From the NCBI GenBank assembly GCA_017861355.1, contig JAGFXQ010000112.1:1-9724 (forward strand): 9,724 nucleotides of DNA, written 5' to 3'. Every line of letters starts with the position of its first letter. Within the stretch, counting starts at the first letter, position 1. Origin of the DNA: Bacillota bacterium (GTDB lineage: Bacteria; Bacillota; Clostridia; Lachnospirales; Lachnospiraceae). Positions 1 to 7,150 of the stretch are shown in pieces. Position numbers and translations under genes: made by a program. A model generated the notes under the pieces. It ran no database searches. It saw nothing but the letters and a program-made list of their open reading frames with translations, and was not told the DNA's origin.

Positions 1-1
1 G

Positions 2-115
2 ACGATGACTTTGAATCCACAGGTGCCAAGAGTATCACAATATCTACTGGATAAGCATTATAACAGAAAGCACGGAGCTAACGCATATTACGGACAAGGA
101 ACTAAGGAGCACTAA
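2..115 (+). CDS. Possible C-terminal tail of an unidentified gene cut by the window edge
   Basis: A frame open from the left edge runs 37 codons to a TAA at 113-115. The peptide has a balanced composition, ending in ...NAYYGQGTKEH, unlike the low-complexity shadows in this AT-rich stretch. It is followed after 55 bases by a strong hairpin with a T tract (171-222), which is where the terminator of a plus-strand gene convergent with parC would be expected. I do not recognise the family, and the fragment is too short to identify. An internal ATG at 5 is very unlikely to be the true start. The call rests on frame openness and position only, and it could be non-coding. Confidence 0.4.
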   Translation, partial: TMTLNPQVPRVSQYLLDKHYNRKHGANAYYGQGTKEH

Positions 116-170
116 AATTGGTTGTGCGGTTTTGAGCAAATTAGAATAAATAGACTGGATAAGTATAAGA

Positions 171-222
171 AAAGAAGGTACCGAACAAATATATAAAGTA
201 TTTGTATAGTACCTTCTTTTTT
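171..222. terminator. Bidirectional intrinsic terminator between convergent genes
   Basis: An 11-bp perfect stem (171-181 with 209-219, AAAGAAGGTAC/GTACCTTCTTT) is extended across a 3x3 internal loop by a second stem (185-192 with 198-205, ACAAATAT/GTATTTGT, one wobble). On the plus strand the right arm runs into a T tract through 222. On the minus strand the other arm continues into TCTTATACTT, so U-rich RNA follows the hairpin in both directions. It would end the possible gene at 2-115 and the parE-parC transcript, whose last codon is about 105 bases away. Confidence 0.75.
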
Positions 223-327
223 GATTCATTCAGGTAATAAAAAATTTCTTATTATCCTAGATCTTATTTGATATTTGCAATGAGGAGATAATAACCTACA
301 GTTCATGATAGAAGCCTTTTACTATAT

Positions 328-2583
328 TTATGCGCCGGTGAGTGTAGCTTTCTGACCTTTGTCACCGCGTTTTCTCATTCGTACTTTCTTAGCGTTAAGA
401 ACCTTGTCGCTATATTGGAAGGTTTCTTCATTTTGATTTAATGCTATTGCGAAGCTGACTGTATCATTTTTCTCAAGAGTAATTGCTTTTACTCCTCGGC
501 TGGTCTTCTTTAATTCGCTTACTTCGGCGAGAGGGAAGCCCAGTGATAAGCCTTTGTCAGTAAGAATGATAACCTTCAGATTGCCGGCCAGAACCTCGTG
601 TCCGGTCATCCGATTTATTGCAATGACGATATCCTTGTCCTCCAGCTTGGTAGAAGCGATCTGTGAACGGTTTGTCTCGAACTCGACACCGGACACCTGC
701 TTGATATATCCGTATTTCGTGGTGAAGAGGAGCTGAGATTCAAATAACTGTTCAAAGGAGACATAGAGAATGGGATTCTCCTTATCCAATTTACACATGG
801 TATGAATGAGTGAGCCTTTGTCCTTCATCTTACATCTTGGAATGGCCTCTGCCTTCACCTGATACATATTACCTTCGGCAGTGAATACACAGAGCCGGTC
901 GGTATTCTTCATCATAACAATATGAGTGAATTCCTTCAGATTGTCCTCAGACGCTCGGGCGTAGCTGGCGGCATCAATCGATTTGGTATAACCGAAGCGA
1001 TCAATTAATACATAGATATCCTCAATCTTGATCTCTTCCACATAATCAACGGCAGAAGCATTCGCTAGCATTGTTCTTCTGGGGCGATGGAAGAGCTTCT
1101 TGTATTCTCTCAGACGACCCTTGATTACTTTGTATAATTCTTTGCTGTCACCAAGAACCTTGCGGTATTCCTCGATGGAAGCAACCAGAGCATCGTTCTC
1201 TTCATGCAGCTTCAGAATCTCTAAGCCGATTAATTTACTTAACTGCATGGCAAGGATAGCATCGGCCTGGCGTTCAGTAAAATCAAGCTTAGAAGCATCC
1301 TTCTCTGATTTGGCGGATTTAAAACGAATTCCTTCAATATTACCTTCGATCAGACAGGCTTTGGCTTGTTTGACGGAAGAACTTCCTCTTAAGATTTCAA
1401 TAATCAGGTCGATAATATCGGTTGCTTTCATTAAGCCACCAACGATTTCGAGGCGCTTTAAGGCTTTATCTAAGAGAAAATCATACTCTTTGGTATAGAG
1501 CTCTACCTGGAAATTCACAAATTCGGCAAGGATATCCTTAAGATTGAAGACAATTGGCTGTTGGTCCTTTACTGCTAGGAGATTGGCGGAATAAGTATCC
1601 TCCATCACGGTCTTCTTATAGAGACCGTTCAACAGATTATTCAGATCACGGTCCTTCTTCACTTCTATTACAATACGAATTCCTTCCTTGGAAGATTCGT
1701 CACGTATATCATAGATTTCATCAAAGACCTTGTCCTTAATCAGACCGGCGAGGCTCTCAACAAGCTTTGTCTTATTACCGGCTACCGTATAAGGAATCTC
1801 GGTGATAACCAGATTCTTACGTCCGCTGTCGCCATTTTCGATCTCAACCTTGGAGCGGATACGAACTCGACCCTCCCCTGTCTCATAGAGAGTGGTAAGA
1901 TCATCCTGATTGATAATGAGTCCTCCGGTCGGGAAGTCCGGAGCAGGAATATAATCCATCAGTTTCCTTACTGTGATATTCGGGTTATCCATATATGCGA
2001 TGACACCATCGATAACCTCATCCGGATTGTGAGGAGGAATGTTGGTCGCCATACCGACTGCTATACCAGTGGTGCCGTTGATCAATAGGTTTGGTATCAT
2101 TGCAGGAAGTACGGTTGGCTCTTTCTCGCTGTCATCGAAGTTCGGTACAAATTCAATCAGCCCCTTCTCCAAGTGATCTAAGAGAGCCATGGAGCTTAGG
2201 GATAACCTGGCCTCGGTATAACGCATCGCCGCAGCACTGTCGCCATCGATGGAACCGAAGTTACCATGACCGTCTACCAGAGGTAACATCATGGAGAAAT
2301 CCTCCGACATATGAACTAAGGCATCGTAGATGGAGGAGTCACCATGAGGATGATATTTACCCATAGTATCACCGACGATACGGGCACTCTTTCTATGTGG
2401 CTTCGCCGGATCCAAGCCCAGCTCGACCATGGAATAGAGAATTCTTCTCTGAACCGGCTTCAAACCGTCACGAATGTCCGGTAAAGCACGGGCTATAATA
2501 ACACTCATGGCATAATCCCGGAAGCTGGTCTTCATCTCCTCGGAAAAATCCATTTGTATGATTTGATCAATATTTTTCTTCAT
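328..2583 (-). CDS. parC: DNA topoisomerase IV subunit A (ParC; GyrA/ParC family)
   Basis: This is the breakage-reunion subunit of topoisomerase IV. It acts on the nucleoid as a C2E2 complex with ParE to decatenate daughter chromosomes and relax supercoils. The 751-residue protein starts with the family core (FRDYAMSVIIARALPDIRDG at 21-40). The DNA-attacking tyrosine is Tyr122 in AAMRYTEARLS. The intercalating isoleucine of GIAVGMATNIPPHN is Ile174. The quinolone-determining segment KYHPHGDSSIYD carries Ser83 and Asp87, the usual drug-sensitive residues. From about 515 there is a beta-pinwheel C-terminal domain. It lacks a recognisable GyrA box (QRRGGRG), and the closest stretch is KKTSRGVKAI near 692-701. 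That absence, plus the parE-parC pairing, favours topoisomerase IV over gyrase. The start is set by AAGGAGGAG (2594-2602), which overlaps the parE stop. Family assignment is very secure; the ParC-versus-GyrA choice is an inference. Confidence 0.93.
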   Translation of the reverse strand: MKKNIDQIIQMDFSEEMKTSFRDYAMSVIIARALPDIRDGLKPVQRRILYSMVELGLDPAKPHRKSARIVGDTMGKYHPHGDSSIYDALVHMSEDFSMMLPLVDGHGNFGSIDGDSAAAMRYTEARLSLSSMALLDHLEKGLIEFVPNFDDSEKEPTVLPAMIPNLLINGTTGIAVGMATNIPPHNPDEVIDGVIAYMDNPNITVRKLMDYIPAPDFPTGGLIINQDDLTTLYETGEGRVRIRSKVEIENGDSGRKNLVITEIPYTVAGNKTKLVESLAGLIKDKVFDEIYDIRDESSKEGIRIVIEVKKDRDLNNLLNGLYKKTVMEDTYSANLLAVKDQQPIVFNLKDILAEFVNFQVELYTKEYDFLLDKALKRLEIVGGLMKATDIIDLIIEILRGSSSVKQAKACLIEGNIEGIRFKSAKSEKDASKLDFTERQADAILAMQLSKLIGLEILKLHEENDALVASIEEYRKVLGDSKELYKVIKGRLREYKKLFHRPRRTMLANASAVDYVEEIKIEDIYVLIDRFGYTKSIDAASYARASEDNLKEFTHIVMMKNTDRLCVFTAEGNMYQVKAEAIPRCKMKDKGSLIHTMCKLDKENPILYVSFEQLFESQLLFTTKYGYIKQVSGVEFETNRSQIASTKLEDKDIVIAINRMTGHEVLAGNLKVIILTDKGLSLGFPLAEVSELKKTSRGVKAITLEKNDTVSFAIALNQNEETFQYSDKVLNAKKVRMRKRGDKGQKATLTGA

Positions 2584-2593
2584 CGTGGTTTGC

Positions 2594-2602
2594 TCCTCCT
2601 TA
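2594..2602 (-). promoter_or_regulatory. parC ribosome binding site overlapping the parE stop codon
   Basis: On the minus strand the parE TAA (2602-2600) is the first part of TAAGGAGGAG, so the stop codon and the Shine-Dalgarno sequence share bases. The parC ATG follows after about 10 bases. This arrangement commonly supports translational coupling, which would keep ParE and ParC near equal amounts for the C2E2 complex. Coupling itself is inferred. Confidence 0.8.
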
Positions 2603-4531
2603 AATATCTACCTTTGCATGTTTTGCTTCTTCCATGATAAAGGTGCGTCTTGGAGGAACATTACTGCTCATCAGTAACGTCGTGACTTCGTCAGCCTCCA
2701 CGGTATCGCTGATGGTTATCTGCGCCAGAATGCGGGTCTCCGGATCCAAGGTAGTCTCCCAAAGCTGGTGGGCATCCATCTCACCTAAACCTTTATATCG
2801 CTGAAGGCTGAGGATTTTGTTTCCATCTTTCTTGCGGAATTTCTCGAGCTCAAAATCATTGAACAAGTACTCGGATTGCTTCGCTTTCTTACCCTTAGCA
2901 GCCGATTCATAATCAACCTTATAAAGCGGCGGCAGTCCGCGGTACACTTTGCCCTCCAGAATTAATTCGGGCATAAAACGATAGAAGAAGGTGAGAAGCA
3001 GTGTGCTGATATGGGCACCATCGACATCGGCATCGGTAAGAATGATGATCTTGTCATATCGAAGCTTGGTGAGATCGAACTCATCTCCGATTCCGCAGCC
3101 AAAGCAGGCAATCATAGATTTGATCTCGTTATTCACCAGAATCTTCTCCAAGGTGGCTTTCTCAACATTAAGAATCTTACCTCGAAGTGGAAGTACTGCC
3201 TGGGTTCTTCTGTTACGGGCTGTCTTAACGGTGCCTCCCGCGGAATCACCTTCGACAATATAAAGCTCGCACTCCTCAGGCTTTCTTGAAGAGCAGGAGG
3301 CAAGTTTGCTTCGGGTATCTACATCGTTGAGTTGCTTCATAACCGCCACTCTGGCTTTATCACTTGCGCGTCTTGCATTGAAGGATTTGAGTGAATTATC
3401 CAGAATTGCCTTCAATACCTCGATGTTCTTATCAAACCAACGCTGGGATTCAGAAGAGAAGACATCCTCCACGGCACCCTTTGCATCGGTATTACCTAAT
3501 TTTGTTTTTGTCTGACCCTCAAACTGGGGATCGGGATGCTTGATGGAGATGATTGCAACCAGACCATTACGGATATCCTTACCGTCAAAATTATCATCTT
3601 TGTCCTTCAGATAGTTCAATTCTCTTGCGTATTGATTCATAATACGGGTTAAGCCTGTCTTAAAGCCGGTCACCAGAGTACCGCCATCCACGACATTGAT
3701 ACGGTTACAATATGCATTGATTTGCTCAGAGTAGCTGTCCGTATACTGAAGGGCTACCTCAACCTCGATGTCACCACTCTTACCTTCGATATAGACGGGA
3801 TCGCCATGAAGAACCGTCATCTCTCGTGTTAAGTAGGAGACAAAGCTTTTGATACCGAATTCCTCCTGATAGGTCTTGGTAACACCGGAGATCTGATCGG
3901 TGAAGTTAATAATTAGATTCTTATTTAAAAATGCAATCTCTTTCAGCTTCTTTAATATAATATCTGTCTTAAAGTCAACAGTCTCAAAGATGGTATCATC
4001 CGGATAGAAGATAACCTTCGTACCGGTATCGGATTTATTGCATTTGCCAACGACCGGAAGAAGCCCGTCCTCTAATTGGGTAATCGGATGACCGCCATTG
4101 ACATATTCATCACGAAAGATTTTTCCGTCACGTTTGACTTCGATAATCATCCTCTTAGAAAGTGCATTAACGACTGAGGCACCAACGCCATGAAGACCAC
4201 CGGAAACTTTATATGCAGAATTGCCGAATTTTCCACCGGCATGAAGAATAGTATATACAACGCGGACAGTAGGAATCTTCTTAGTCGGATGAATGTCAAC
4301 AGGGACACCGCGTCCGTTATCACTGATTTCGATTCCGCCGTCTTTTAATAATGTAATATCAATCTTGGTACAGTAACCTCCCAGATGCTCGTCAATACCA
4401 TTGTCGATGATCTCCCAGATAAGATGATGTAAGCCTCTTGGACCGGTGCTTCCGATATACATACCGGGACGTTTTCTGACTGCTTCCAAACCCTCTAACA
4501 CAACGATTTGACTACCGCTATATTGTTCCAT
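2600..4531 (-). CDS. parE: DNA topoisomerase IV subunit B (ParE; GyrB/ParE family ATPase)
   Basis: This is the ATPase and TOPRIM subunit that partners ParC. Reading the 643 residues in order: the GHKL ATPase site has general base Glu40 and Mg-binding Asn44 in WEIIDNGIDE, DNGRGVP at 71-77 and the lid glycines GGLHGVG at 111-117. The transducer-domain QTKTKLGN follows at 340-347, with its ATP-contacting lysine at 342. The TOPRIM domain has EGDSAGG at 427-433 (Glu427), PLRGKILNVEKA at 448-459 and the metal-binding DADVD at 500-504. The conserved RYKGLGEM lies at 578-585. There is no insertion of the enterobacterial GyrB type, and the length is normal for ParE or short GyrB. It starts at ATG 4531 behind AGAAGGGG (4541-4548). 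It is first in the operon, with parC 16 bases downstream. All catalytic residues appear intact. Confidence 0.93.
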   Translation of the reverse strand: MEQYSGSQIVVLEGLEAVRKRPGMYIGSTGPRGLHHLIWEIIDNGIDEHLGGYCTKIDITLLKDGGIEISDNGRGVPVDIHPTKKIPTVRVVYTILHAGGKFGNSAYKVSGGLHGVGASVVNALSKRMIIEVKRDGKIFRDEYVNGGHPITQLEDGLLPVVGKCNKSDTGTKVIFYPDDTIFETVDFKTDIILKKLKEIAFLNKNLIINFTDQISGVTKTYQEEFGIKSFVSYLTREMTVLHGDPVYIEGKSGDIEVEVALQYTDSYSEQINAYCNRINVVDGGTLVTGFKTGLTRIMNQYARELNYLKDKDDNFDGKDIRNGLVAIISIKHPDPQFEGQTKTKLGNTDAKGAVEDVFSSESQRWFDKNIEVLKAILDNSLKSFNARRASDKARVAVMKQLNDVDTRSKLASCSSRKPEECELYIVEGDSAGGTVKTARNRRTQAVLPLRGKILNVEKATLEKILVNNEIKSMIACFGCGIGDEFDLTKLRYDKIIILTDADVDGAHISTLLLTFFYRFMPELILEGKVYRGLPPLYKVDYESAAKGKKAKQSEYLFNDFELEKFRKKDGNKILSLQRYKGLGEMDAHQLWETTLDPETRILAQITISDTVEADEVTTLLMSSNVPPRRTFIMEEAKHAKVDI

Positions 4532-4596
4532 GGTAAAATACCCCTTCTGTTTAATTTAATATTAATGCTTTGCCTGTCATTTCCTCATTCTGGCTC

Positions 4597-4626
4597 ATTA
4601 TACCATATTAAATATAACTTTGCCAG
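4597..4626 (-). promoter_or_regulatory. Extended -10 sigma-A promoter of parE-parC
   Basis: Read on the minus strand, TATAAT lies at 4602-4597, directly preceded by TGG (4605-4603), giving the extended -10 form TGnTATAAT. A -35 box CTGGCA (4626-4621) sits 18 bases upstream and matches TTGACA at four of six positions. Transcription would start near 4590 and leave a leader of about 60 bases before the parE ATG. Confidence 0.75.
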
Positions 4627-4780
4627 AAATATCGCAATCATACGTTCGTACTAAGGCTGAAACATCAGAAGAATAGATGCTTTTGTTTAAGTCTCGGGAG
4701 GATCGAAGGCCCATAAAAGAATGTAATAAATTCAGATAAAAATAACAATTTATAAATTCTGTAAAAAATAAAAAAAGTGA

Positions 4781-4808
4781 TTGAAAAAAACGTAGAATGA
4801 TGTATAAT
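4781..4808 (+). promoter_or_regulatory. Likely sigma-A promoter of the PHP-lysA unit
   Basis: TTGAAA (4781-4786), a 16-base spacer and a perfect TATAAT (4803-4808) form a near-consensus promoter. The start site would be near 4815, giving a leader of about 170 bases before the PHP gene. The hairpin at 4837-4862 would form soon after initiation. Confidence 0.65.
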
Positions 4809-4836
4809 AGGAACAATTATTATATATAAAAAATAA

Positions 4837-4862
4837 CCCCCTCGAGGTTGAGCTCAAGGGGG
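4837..4862. terminator. GC-rich hairpin, terminator-like mainly on the minus strand
   Basis: CCCCCT (4837-4842) pairs with AGGGGG (4857-4862). After one C/A mismatch, GAG (4844-4846) pairs with CTC (4853-4855), leaving a six-base loop. On the minus strand the G-rich arm is followed by TTATTTTTTATATATA, a good U tract. On the plus strand only AATTTTAA follows, so termination of the PHP leader would be weak at best. It could shield parE from antisense-direction read-through or act as a 5' stabilising hairpin for the plus transcript. Confidence 0.6.
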
Positions 4863-4983
4863 AATTTTAACGGTACACTAGGACACTCGTAAAAATGTAA
4901 AAATATGTCTTGACAATAAGAAGGTATATTTATGCATCCGATGAGGTGATTTTATACCTCGCAGGTGAAAGGCAAGGAGTACA

Positions 4984-5676
4984 ATGAGCCTATTTCTATA
5001 TGAGACACATCTTCATACAAGTCAGGCGAGTGCCTGTGCCGTTTTCAGTGCAAAAGAGCATATCCGGTTTTATAAAGAAGCCGGATACAGCGGAATTGTT
5101 GTAACTGACCATTTCTTCAACGGTAATAGCTGCATCCCGGCAGGGCTTCCCTGGGAGGAACGGGTTAATCAGTTCTGCAGAGGCTATGAAGAAGCGAAGG
5201 AAGAGGGAGAGAAGCTGGGGCTATCGGTGTTCTTTGGTTGGGAGGCGAATTATCGGGCGACGGAATTCCTGATCTATGGTCTTGATAAAGAGTGGTTGAT
5301 GAACCATCCGAACAGCGATAAATGGTCTGTGGAAGAGCAATATAAGAAGGTTCACGAGTCCGGTGGTTATGTAGTTCATGCACATCCTTTCCGAAAAGCT
5401 GCATATATTGAAGAGATCCGTTTGTTCCCTTCTGCAGTGGATGCAGTAGAAGGAATTAATGTCGGAAACCATAGCAACGAGGCCAATCGACAAGCGATTG
5501 CTTACGCGAAGAAGCATAAACTGCCCTATACCGCCGGCAGTGATGCCCATGGGAACGAGAGGTATCGCAGCGGAATAGCTTTTAAACGAAAGCCGGAGGA
5601 TAGTAAGGATTTTATTGAATTAATCAGAACAGGTAAGTATGAGATTATTCAGCCCAAAGAGATAATCATACAATAG
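4984..5676 (+). CDS. PHP-domain metal-dependent phosphoesterase-like protein
   Basis: This 230-residue, probably cytosolic protein consists almost wholly of one PHP (polymerase and histidinol phosphatase) domain. The metal ligands expected for the family are all visible: His9 and His11 in ETHLHTS, Asp42-His43 in VVTDHFF, Glu87 in GWEANY, His132 and His134 in VVHAHPFR, and Asp187 and His189 in GSDAHG. It should therefore be a two- or three-metal hydrolase of phosphate esters. The substrate cannot be read from the sequence: it is shorter than typical histidinol phosphatases and lacks the extra domain of TrpH-like nucleases. The start is supported by AAGGAG (4974-4979), four bases before the ATG. 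lysA lies 58 bases downstream on the same strand with no obvious promoter between, so the two are probably co-transcribed; a link to lysine or cell-wall metabolism is speculation. Confidence 0.88.
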   Translation: MSLFLYETHLHTSQASACAVFSAKEHIRFYKEAGYSGIVVTDHFFNGNSCIPAGLPWEERVNQFCRGYEEAKEEGEKLGLSVFFGWEANYRATEFLIYGLDKEWLMNHPNSDKWSVEEQYKKVHESGGYVVHAHPFRKAAYIEEIRLFPSAVDAVEGINVGNHSNEANRQAIAYAKKHKLPYTAGSDAHGNERYRSGIAFKRKPEDSKDFIELIRTGKYEIIQPKEIIIQ

Positions 5677-5700
5677 AAAGCATGCTTCACGATCTTTCTA
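5674..5700 (+). other. Small intergenic hairpin at the end of the PHP gene
   Basis: TAGAAAG (5674-5680), which begins with the PHP stop codon, is perfectly complementary to CTTTCTA (5694-5700). A 13-base loop lies between, and the palindrome AAGCATGCTT spans 5678-5687. No T tract follows, so it is not a normal terminator. It could be a processing or stability element between two co-transcribed genes. Confidence 0.4.
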
Positions 5701-5734
5701 CTGTCATGAATAAAAAACATATAGGAGGTTCTCG

Positions 5735-6997
5735 ATGAAAAAACCATTTGTAACTTTAGAACAACTTCAGGAAATAACGAAGACATATCCAACCCCCTTT
5801 CATATCTATGATGAAAAAGGTATTCGAGAGAACGCCAGAAAGCTGAATAAGGCATTTTCCTGGAATAAAGGGTTCAAAGAATATTTTGCAGTGAAGGCAA
5901 CACCAAATCCCTATATTATCAATATATTAAAAGAAGAAGGCTGTGGCTTAGATTGTTCCTCCATGACCGAGCTTATGATGGCGGAAGCAATGGGTTGCAA
6001 AGGTGAGGATATTATGTTCTCTTCCAATGCAACACCGGCAGAGGAGTTTGTCAAGGCTGCACAGCTGGATGCAATCATTAATCTGGATGATTATACTCAC
6101 ATCGATTTTCTGGAGAAGACCGTCGGAATACCGGAGTTAATCAGCTGCCGATATAATCCGGGTGGTGTCTTTAAGACAGCCAATGGAATTATGGATAATC
6201 CGGGCGATGCAAAATATGGTTTCACTAGGGACCAGCTTTTTGATGGCTTTGCAAAATTAAAAGAAATGGGAGCAAAACAGTTTGGTATCCATTCCTTCCT
6301 AGCAAGTAATACTGCTACCAACGAATATTATCCTATCTTAGCGGGCATTTTATTTGAACTGGCGGTTGAACTTCGTGATAAGACCGGTGTAGAGATCAAA
6401 TTTATTAACTTATCCGGAGGTGTAGGCATTCCTTATAAGCCACATTCAAAGGCAAATGATATCATGGAAATCGGCGAAGGTGTGCGTAAAGTATACGAAG
6501 AAATTCTGGTTCCCGCCGGAATGGGTGATGTCGCAATTTATACCGAGCTTGGACGCTTCATGCTGGCGCCATACGGACAACTGGTAGCAAAAGCAATCCA
6601 TGAGAAACACATCTATAAAGAATATATTGGTCTGGATGCTTGTGCTGTGGATCTCATGCGGCCTGCAATGTATGGTGCTTATCATCACATCACCGTAATT
6701 GGCAAGGAGAATGAGTCTTGTGATCACAAATACGATGTCACCGGCTCTTTATGTGAGAACAACGATAAATTTGCAATTGACCGTATGCTGCCAAAGATTG
6801 ATATCGGTGACTACATCGTCATTCATGACACCGGTGCGCATGGTTATGCCATGGGTTATAATTATAATGGCAAGCTGAAATCAGCAGAGCTTTTGCTCAC
6901 AGAGGACAAATCAGTTAAGCTGATCCGACGTGCAGAGACACCGAAGGATTACTTTGCCACCTTTGATTTTACCGATCTATTTAAGGGTGTTGAATAA
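5735..6997 (+). CDS. lysA: Diaminopimelate decarboxylase (fold-III PLP decarboxylase, divergent clostridial type)
   Basis: It is predicted to decarboxylate meso-2,6-diaminopimelate to L-lysine, the last step of lysine synthesis, in the cytosol. The 420 residues show the alanine-racemase-like barrel followed by a C-terminal beta domain. The PLP Schiff-base lysine is Lys54 in YFAVKATPNP, the glycine-rich phosphate loop is SGGVGIPY (227-234), and the active-site Cys340-Glu341 lies in GSLCENNDKF. The Tyr-containing motif GAHGYAMGYNYNG (367-379) closes the site. Several motifs deviate from the textbook enzyme: GIHSFLASN (184-192) replaces HxHIGS, and TELGRF (270-275) replaces EPGR. Length and motif order still fit LysA better than ornithine or arginine decarboxylases. 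The start is clear: AGGAGG (5723-5728) lies six bases before the ATG. Family is secure; exact substrate is likely but not proven by sequence. Confidence 0.85.
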   Translation: MKKPFVTLEQLQEITKTYPTPFHIYDEKGIRENARKLNKAFSWNKGFKEYFAVKATPNPYIINILKEEGCGLDCSSMTELMMAEAMGCKGEDIMFSSNATPAEEFVKAAQLDAIINLDDYTHIDFLEKTVGIPELISCRYNPGGVFKTANGIMDNPGDAKYGFTRDQLFDGFAKLKEMGAKQFGIHSFLASNTATNEYYPILAGILFELAVELRDKTGVEIKFINLSGGVGIPYKPHSKANDIMEIGEGVRKVYEEILVPAGMGDVAIYTELGRFMLAPYGQLVAKAIHEKHIYKEYIGLDACAVDLMRPAMYGAYHHITVIGKENESCDHKYDVTGSLCENNDKFAIDRMLPKIDIGDYIVIHDTGAHGYAMGYNYNGKLKSAELLLTEDKSVKLIRRAETPKDYFATFDFTDLFKGVE

Positions 6998-7150
6998 CTT
7001 GAAAATGTCCGATATAAAAGAAAGATATCCACTTTCAATATAACGATGTGTTTAAAATCAGAGGTCATTTGAAGAAAAATGGCTTTCGGTTTTTATTCAC
7101 AAAACAATAGAATAATTTAGTTATATTGAAGATAAGATATAATGTAGCTT

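Larger units (their letters stand above)
4532..4983. other. Divergent intergenic region between parE and the PHP gene
   Basis: This 452-base AT-rich spacer separates two divergent transcription units. It contains the parE promoter (4597-4626), a plus-strand promoter (4781-4808), a GC-rich hairpin (4837-4862), and a leader with competing short pairings and a five-codon mini-ORF (4922-4960). The part from about 4630 to 4780 holds nothing I can assign. The minus-strand open frame at 4598-4816 crosses the parE promoter and consists of low-complexity, Phe/Leu-rich residues, so I do not call it a gene. Confidence 0.7.

Noticed and set aside
44..229. Minus-strand 61-codon frame downstream of parC
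   Set aside because: It runs through the bidirectional terminator at 171-222, and its residues are low-complexity Ser/Leu/Ile translated from AT-rich DNA.
233..257. Hairpin GGTAATAA/TTATTATCC as the parC terminator
   Set aside because: It has one bulge, an AT-only core and no T tract in either direction; the hairpin at 171-222 is far better.
1100..1498. Plus-strand 132-codon frame inside parC
   Set aside because: It is the antisense shadow of a strongly conserved coding region with no start signals of its own.
328..2583. GyrA (gyrase) identity for the minus-strand topoisomerase A subunit
   Set aside because: There is no GyrA box in the C-terminal pinwheel, and the gene is paired in a parE-parC order; topoisomerase IV fits better.
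4598..4816. Minus-strand 72-codon hydrophobic frame upstream of parE
   Set aside because: It overlaps the parE promoter, has no ribosome binding site, and its Phe/Leu-rich N-terminus is what poly-A/T DNA encodes.
4910..4938. Second plus-strand promoter from the perfect TTGACA at 4910-4915
   Set aside because: No acceptable -10 box lies 15-19 bases downstream; TATATT at 4925 is only nine bases away.
4925..4983. Riboswitch (lysine, THF, c-di-GMP or similar) before the PHP-lysA genes
   Set aside because: I could not match the conserved core of any class. The leader lacks the multi-helix layout of a lysine riboswitch.
7071..7098. Terminator of lysA
   Set aside because: The possible stem is all A-T with a mismatch, and the loop sequence gives no GC-rich clamp.
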